Assembly (NCBI GenBank): GCA_937967875.1
Contig: CALBTQ010000481.1
Coordinates: 1 to 8,382, forward strand
Direction: 5' to 3'
Length of the DNA: 8,382 bases
From: an uncultured Pseudomonadota bacterium
GTDB lineage: Bacteria; Lernaellota; Lernaellaia; Lernaellales; Lernaellaceae
Below the pieces are notes generated by a model. It was not told the origin of the DNA. It saw only the letters and a program-made list of their open reading frames with translations, and did not search any database. The position numbers and the translations under genes are program-made. Shown here piece after piece: positions 6,425-8,382 of the stretch. Numbering within the stretch: the first letter of the stretch is position 1; the number at the start of each line of letters is the position of its first letter.

Positions 6425-6571
6425 CCTTCAAAATTCTTTAGTGATATCAAAAACTATATGCTCTCATGTAAAATTTATTAACCAAACGGTCAAATATGTC
6501 TCATGTTTTCCAATCAATTAACCGAATAGTCAATTATGAGCGACGACAAACCGGAACTTGAGGAGGCAAAC
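6425..6571. promoter_or_regulatory. AT-rich control region upstream of the lipoprotein gene
   Basis: This 147-base gap is strikingly AT-rich compared with its GC-rich neighbours and contains the tandem repeat. A low-GC inverted repeat AAAGAAT/ATTCTTT (6416-6422 with 6433-6439) straddles the ABC ATPase stop and could be a weak terminator. TAAAAT at 6469-6474 is a possible -10, but no good -35 is correctly placed. Confidence 0.4.
6457..6538 (+). repeat. Tandem direct repeat of about 40 bp with operator-like sites
   Basis: Two copies (about 6457-6494 and 6495-6534) each hold a TATG(C)TCTCATGT box followed by a 22-base block. The blocks at 6477-6498 and 6517-6538 agree at 18 of 22 positions (ATTAACC, then GTCAA, then TATG) and lie 40 bases apart, about four helical turns. 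In the first, TTAACC-aaac-GGTCAA is a near-palindrome (5 of 6 pairs), resembling the dyads bound by TetR-type repressors; the second is less symmetric. The position in an AT-rich stretch upstream of the lipoprotein gene suggests regulatory binding sites. No regulator gene is in view. Confidence 0.55.
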
Positions 6572-6904
6572 ATGAAGGTCGGGTATTTGCTGCCGTTGAT
6601 GGTGTTGGTTATGGCGATGTCTTTGTGGCTGGTCGCGGGGTGTGGGGGCGACGACGATGATGATGACGATGACGGCGGCAGCGGCGACGGTACGTCCTGC
6701 GAGCAGGCCTGCGCGGTCGTCTACGACGATTGCCAGATGTATCTGGAAGACGAAGACGAGGCGCCCATGTCGCGCAGCGAGTGCGTCGATTTTTGCATCT
6801 CCGAAGGCGGAATGAACACTTGCACCAACGCCTGCTTCACGCAATTCGAGGAGGACGGCACCTGCACGCCGCTGCTCACCTGTCTGTACGATTGCATTCT
6901 GTAA
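6572..6904 (+). CDS. Small Cys-rich lipoprotein with poly-Asp linker
   Basis: 110 residues from the ATG at 6572, chosen because AGGAGG (6561-6566) lies five bases upstream and the protein then begins with a proper lipoprotein signal; an in-frame ATG at 6536 has no Shine-Dalgarno site and would add a charged stretch before the signal. The signal peptide ends in the lipobox LVAGC with Cys24 as the lipidated residue. GG and eight Asp residues (27-34) follow, then a Gly/Ser linker. The rest has ten cysteines, including four CX3C motifs (43-47, 71-75, 84-88, 104-108) plus Cys54 and Cys98, which suggests disulfide-stapled helices outside the cytoplasm. Poly-Asp after the lipobox is common in some deltaproteobacterial lineages. 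No function is recognisable. The gene has its own terminator. Confidence 0.85.
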   Translation: MKVGYLLPLMVLVMAMSLWLVAGCGGDDDDDDDDGGSGDGTSCEQACAVVYDDCQMYLEDEDEAPMSRSECVDFCISEGGMNTCTNACFTQFEEDGTCTPLLTCLYDCIL

Positions 6905-6919
6905 AGCGGAAAAGAGCAT

Positions 6920-6953
6920 CGGGGACACGCATTTTGTCGTGTCCCCGGTTTTT
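6920..6953 (+). terminator. Intrinsic terminator after the lipoprotein gene
   Basis: CGGGGACACG (6920-6929) pairs perfectly over 10 bp with CGTGTCCCCG (6938-6947) around an 8-base loop, then GTTTTT. It starts 15 bases after the stop codon. Confidence 0.9.
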
Positions 6954-6972
6954 AACGGCTCTCAGCGCCGCT

Positions 6973-7056
6973 CCTTCTCCCACCGGGAGAAGGGAGATCG
7001 GGCAGTCGTTTTCACCCTCTCTTTGGGGAGAGGGTCGGGCGCAGCCCGGGGTGAGG
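6973..7056. repeat. Cluster of three hairpins, dispersed palindromic repeat type
   Basis: Three inverted repeats follow in series: CCTTCTCCC/GGGAGAAGG with loop ACC (6973-6993), ACCCTCTC/GAGAGGGT with a 6-base loop (7014-7035), and CGGGC/GCCCG with loop GCA (7036-7048), then GGGTGAGGG. Blocks of the type 'CCCTCTCCC...GGGAGAGGG...GGGGTGAGGG' occur as dispersed intergenic palindromes in many proteobacterial genomes, and this looks like one copy. It has no coding capacity and no target-site duplication that I can see. Confidence 0.6.
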
Positions 7057-7141
7057 GAGAAAATTAAGGGAAAAATTTTTATCCCCGGATTGCACGCCTT
7101 TGGCTTCGCCTAACATGTGGCGCGCGACCTCGTTTTGTTTC

Positions 7142-7170
7142 TTGACGTCGCGGCGATTTGCCCCTAGTTT
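7142..7170 (+). promoter_or_regulatory. Promoter candidate for the methyltransferase-family gene
   Basis: TTGACG (7142-7147, 5 of 6 to consensus) lies 17 bases before TAGTTT (7165-7170, 3 of 6, with the key T, A and final T present). Transcription would start near 7177, giving a short leader that includes GAGGGG at 7186-7191. Confidence 0.4.
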
Positions 7171-7198
7171 CACCATGGGGAGCACGAGGGGACCATCG

Positions 7199-7732
7199 AT
7201 GGATTTTACCTGGCAATATTGGCTGACCGGTCTGGTTTTAACCGCCGTGTTGTCCCTGGCTCATGGGTTGGCCATGCGCCAACGCTACCACAAGGACGAA
7301 CGCGCCGACATTTTCGCCGGCGATCCCACCTACCGGCCGCTGCTGATCACCTATTGTTTCGTGCTGGGCATGGCCATCTCCGAGGCGTGGCATCATTCGC
7401 CGATCGATGACGGCATTCCGGCGTTGTTTTTCACGGGTCTGGTCACCGTGATCGCCGCGCGGCTGCTGACGTCCTGGGCGTACAAGACGTTGGGAAGAAA
7501 TTACGCGCCGACCGCGTACAACGACGACGATTCGCATACGCTGATCAAGGACGGTCCGTACCGCTATTTCCGGCATCCGATCTACGCCGGCAACTTTTTG
7601 TTTCTGGTGGGCGTGCTGCAACTGGCGCAGGCGTACACCGCCTGGCTGGCGATGCTGCCCTACATGCTGATGCTGCTGTGGCGCGTGCAGGTGGAAGAGC
7701 ATCATCTGGACCAGAAATTCAAGGACGTCTGA
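7199..7732 (+). CDS. Isoprenylcysteine methyltransferase-family membrane protein
   Basis: 177 residues from the ATG at 7199, preceded by GAGGGG (7186-7191) with 7 bases of spacing. Hydrophobic segments at about 7-24, 47-63, 74-91 and 133-162 make it a multi-pass membrane protein. The C-terminal half carries the hallmark GPYRYFRHPIYAGN (119-132) and EEHHLDQKF (166-174) of the ICMT/PEMT methyltransferase group, which uses S-adenosylmethionine; bacterial members have mostly unknown substrates. The protein stops at FKDV, just after the EE motif, while most relatives run on for 10-20 more residues (a Tyr/Arg-rich end), so it is slightly short. It stands alone and converges on arsC, the two stops being 9 bases apart. 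Confidence 0.82.
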   Translation: MDFTWQYWLTGLVLTAVLSLAHGLAMRQRYHKDERADIFAGDPTYRPLLITYCFVLGMAISEAWHHSPIDDGIPALFFTGLVTVIAARLLTSWAYKTLGRNYAPTAYNDDDSHTLIKDGPYRYFRHPIYAGNFLFLVGVLQLAQAYTAWLAMLPYMLMLLWRVQVEEHHLDQKFKDV

Positions 7733-7741
7733 AGCGATTCC

Positions 7742-8194
7742 CTACAATTGCGGCATGACGAGGGGGATTTCGTCGGGATCGTACGCGCGCAGGCGGGCGA
7801 GGATCGTTTCTTTGATCTCGTCGCGCACGCGGCGGAAGACGACCATGCGTTCCTCTTCGCTGCCGGTAGCCGCGTCGGGATTGTCGAAGCCGATGTGCTC
7901 GCGCCGTTTGCCGCCGAAAAACACGGGGCAGTTTTGATCGGCGTCGCCGCACAGGGTGACCACCAGATCGAAGGGACGATCGGCATACACGTCGAGCGAC
8001 TCGCTTTTCGCGTGCGGATGCGCCACGCCGATTTCGGCCAGCGCCCGCAACGCCAGCGGGTTGGGCGCGCTCGGCTGCGTGCCGGCGGAAAAGGCCTCCC
8101 ACCGGTCGCCGAGAAAATGATTGACCAGCGCCTCGGCCATTTGGCTGCGGCAGGCGTTGCGCGTGCAGATGAACAAAACGGTTTTCTTTTCCAT
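7742..8194 (-). CDS. arsC: Arsenate reductase, thioredoxin-coupled (LMW-phosphatase type)
   Basis: 150 residues. It reduces arsenate to arsenite in the cytoplasm through a cysteine relay recharged by thioredoxin. The P-loop is CTRNACR (Cys10 to Arg16, CX5R). The relay cysteines are Cys82 and Cys89 in LCGDADQNCP, the same numbering as S. aureus pI258 ArsC, and Asp104 in HIGFDNPD is the likely general acid. The start is the ATG at 8192-8194 because the P-loop then falls at the family's usual position; the ribosome site is poor (GGTGG about 12 bases upstream). The open frame continues to 8350, but those residues are leader plus adapter (MCSSDL). No arsR, arsB or acr3 is in view, and the contig ends shortly upstream. 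A low-molecular-weight protein tyrosine phosphatase is less likely given the Cys82/Cys89 pair. Confidence 0.9.
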   Translation of the reverse strand: MEKKTVLFICTRNACRSQMAEALVNHFLGDRWEAFSAGTQPSAPNPLALRALAEIGVAHPHAKSESLDVYADRPFDLVVTLCGDADQNCPVFFGGKRREHIGFDNPDAATGSEEERMVVFRRVRDEIKETILARLRAYDPDEIPLVMPQL

Positions 8195-8277
8195 GCGGCC
8201 AATGTGACCACCAAGATTGAACCGGTCAAGGCGCGGCGTGGTCTTTAACCGAAAAGATTCTGTAACGTTTCGCTCTT

Positions 8278-8313
8278 GCGAGCGGGCGCAGACAACGTTA
8301 GTCTGCTGCTCGC
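8278..8313. repeat. Long imperfect inverted repeat upstream of arsC
   Basis: GCGAGC (8278-8283) pairs with GCTCGC (8308-8313), and inside it GCAGAC (8288-8293) pairs with GTCTGC (8301-8306), giving 12 pairs with a 4/1 internal loop and a 7-base apex. No T-run follows on either strand, so it is not a typical terminator. It may be an operator or leader structure of arsC, or the end of an upstream unit lost at the contig edge. Confidence 0.5.
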
Positions 8314-8333
8314 AGGCCGGAAAAGGAGTGTGT

Positions 8334-8382
8334 AGATCGGAAGAGCACACGTCTGAACTCCAGTCACCGAATACGATATCGT
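8334..8382 (+). other. Illumina read-2/index adapter (artefact)
   Basis: The sequence from AGATCGGAAGAGC at 8334 to CCAGTCAC at 8367 is the standard TruSeq adapter. It is followed by an 8-base index-like stretch (8368-8375) and ATATCGT, which matches the following adapter constant part at 6 of 7 bases. It is not genomic; the insert ends near 8333. Confidence 0.97.

Larger units (their letters stand above)
6905..7198. other. Intergenic region between the lipoprotein and methyltransferase genes
   Basis: 294 bases without a gene. It contains, in order, the lipoprotein terminator, the palindromic hairpin cluster, an AT-rich spot with an AAAAATTTTT palindrome (7071-7080), and the candidate promoter of the next gene. 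A reading frame from 7100 continues into the methyltransferase, but its first 33 codons look non-coding and lack a ribosome site. Confidence 0.7.

Noticed and set aside
6457..6538. Possible CRISPR array
   Set aside because: There are only two imperfect copies, the second box carries internal differences, and no cas gene is near. A pair of regulatory sites fits better.
6536..6571. Upstream ATG that would extend the lipoprotein by 12 residues
   Set aside because: There is no ribosome site in front of it. It overlaps the second repeat, and it would put an acidic stretch before the signal peptide. The ATG at 6572 has AGGAGG at the right distance.
8195..8350. N-terminal extension of the arsenate reductase frame
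   Set aside because: Its first residues (MCSSDL) are translated adapter and the rest is non-conserved leader. The P-loop cysteine falls at the expected position only from the ATG at 8194.

Overview
The window is a metagenome-style contig. About 8.28 kb of genomic DNA (roughly 49-8333) is flanked by Illumina library adapter sequence: the P5/read-1 side at 1-48 and the read-2/index side at 8334-8382. The two end genes therefore look as if they run into the adapters, and their outer residues are artefacts. The insert is GC-rich with short AT-rich intergenic patches and strong Shine-Dalgarno sites. It carries a lipoprotein with a poly-Asp stretch right after the lipobox and a GspL built as a PilM-PilN fusion. 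This suggests a diderm bacterium of the lineages formerly grouped as Deltaproteobacteria (Myxococcota/Desulfobacterota-like). No rRNA or marker gene is present to settle this.

Layout, left to right: (1) the 5' part of a short minus-strand gene whose start resembles the beta-rich N-terminal module found before HD-GYP domains; (2) a 448-base divergent intergenic region with a good sigma-70-like promoter for the plus strand; (3) a two-gene unit encoding a GspL-like and a GspM-like inner-membrane platform protein, closed by a terminator that contains the gspM stop codon; (4) a roughly 230-base noncoding stretch with several potential stems, ending in a second strong terminator 18 bases before the next gene; (5) a divergent dprA; (6) a membrane-anchored transglutaminase-like protein overlapping by ATGA with an ABC ATPase, with no permease following; (7) an AT-rich gap with a tandem repeat of about 40 bp carrying operator-like half sites, leading into a small Cys-rich lipoprotein with its own terminator; (8) a cluster of hairpins resembling dispersed palindromic repeats; (9) an isoprenylcysteine-methyltransferase-family membrane protein; and (10) a convergent thioredoxin-type arsenate reductase on the minus strand.

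Functionally the genes look like several small independent units. gspL/gspM would build part of a type II secretion or type IV pilus-like assembly platform. The transglutaminase-like protein and the ABC ATPase are translationally coupled and probably act together at the inner membrane. dprA (natural transformation/recombination) and arsC (arsenate detoxification) are isolated from their usual partners. I find no complete new multi-gene defence or mobile system. The best candidates for something undescribed are the structured noncoding stretch before dprA, the permease-less transglutaminase/ABC pair, and the tandem-repeat-controlled Cys-rich lipoprotein.
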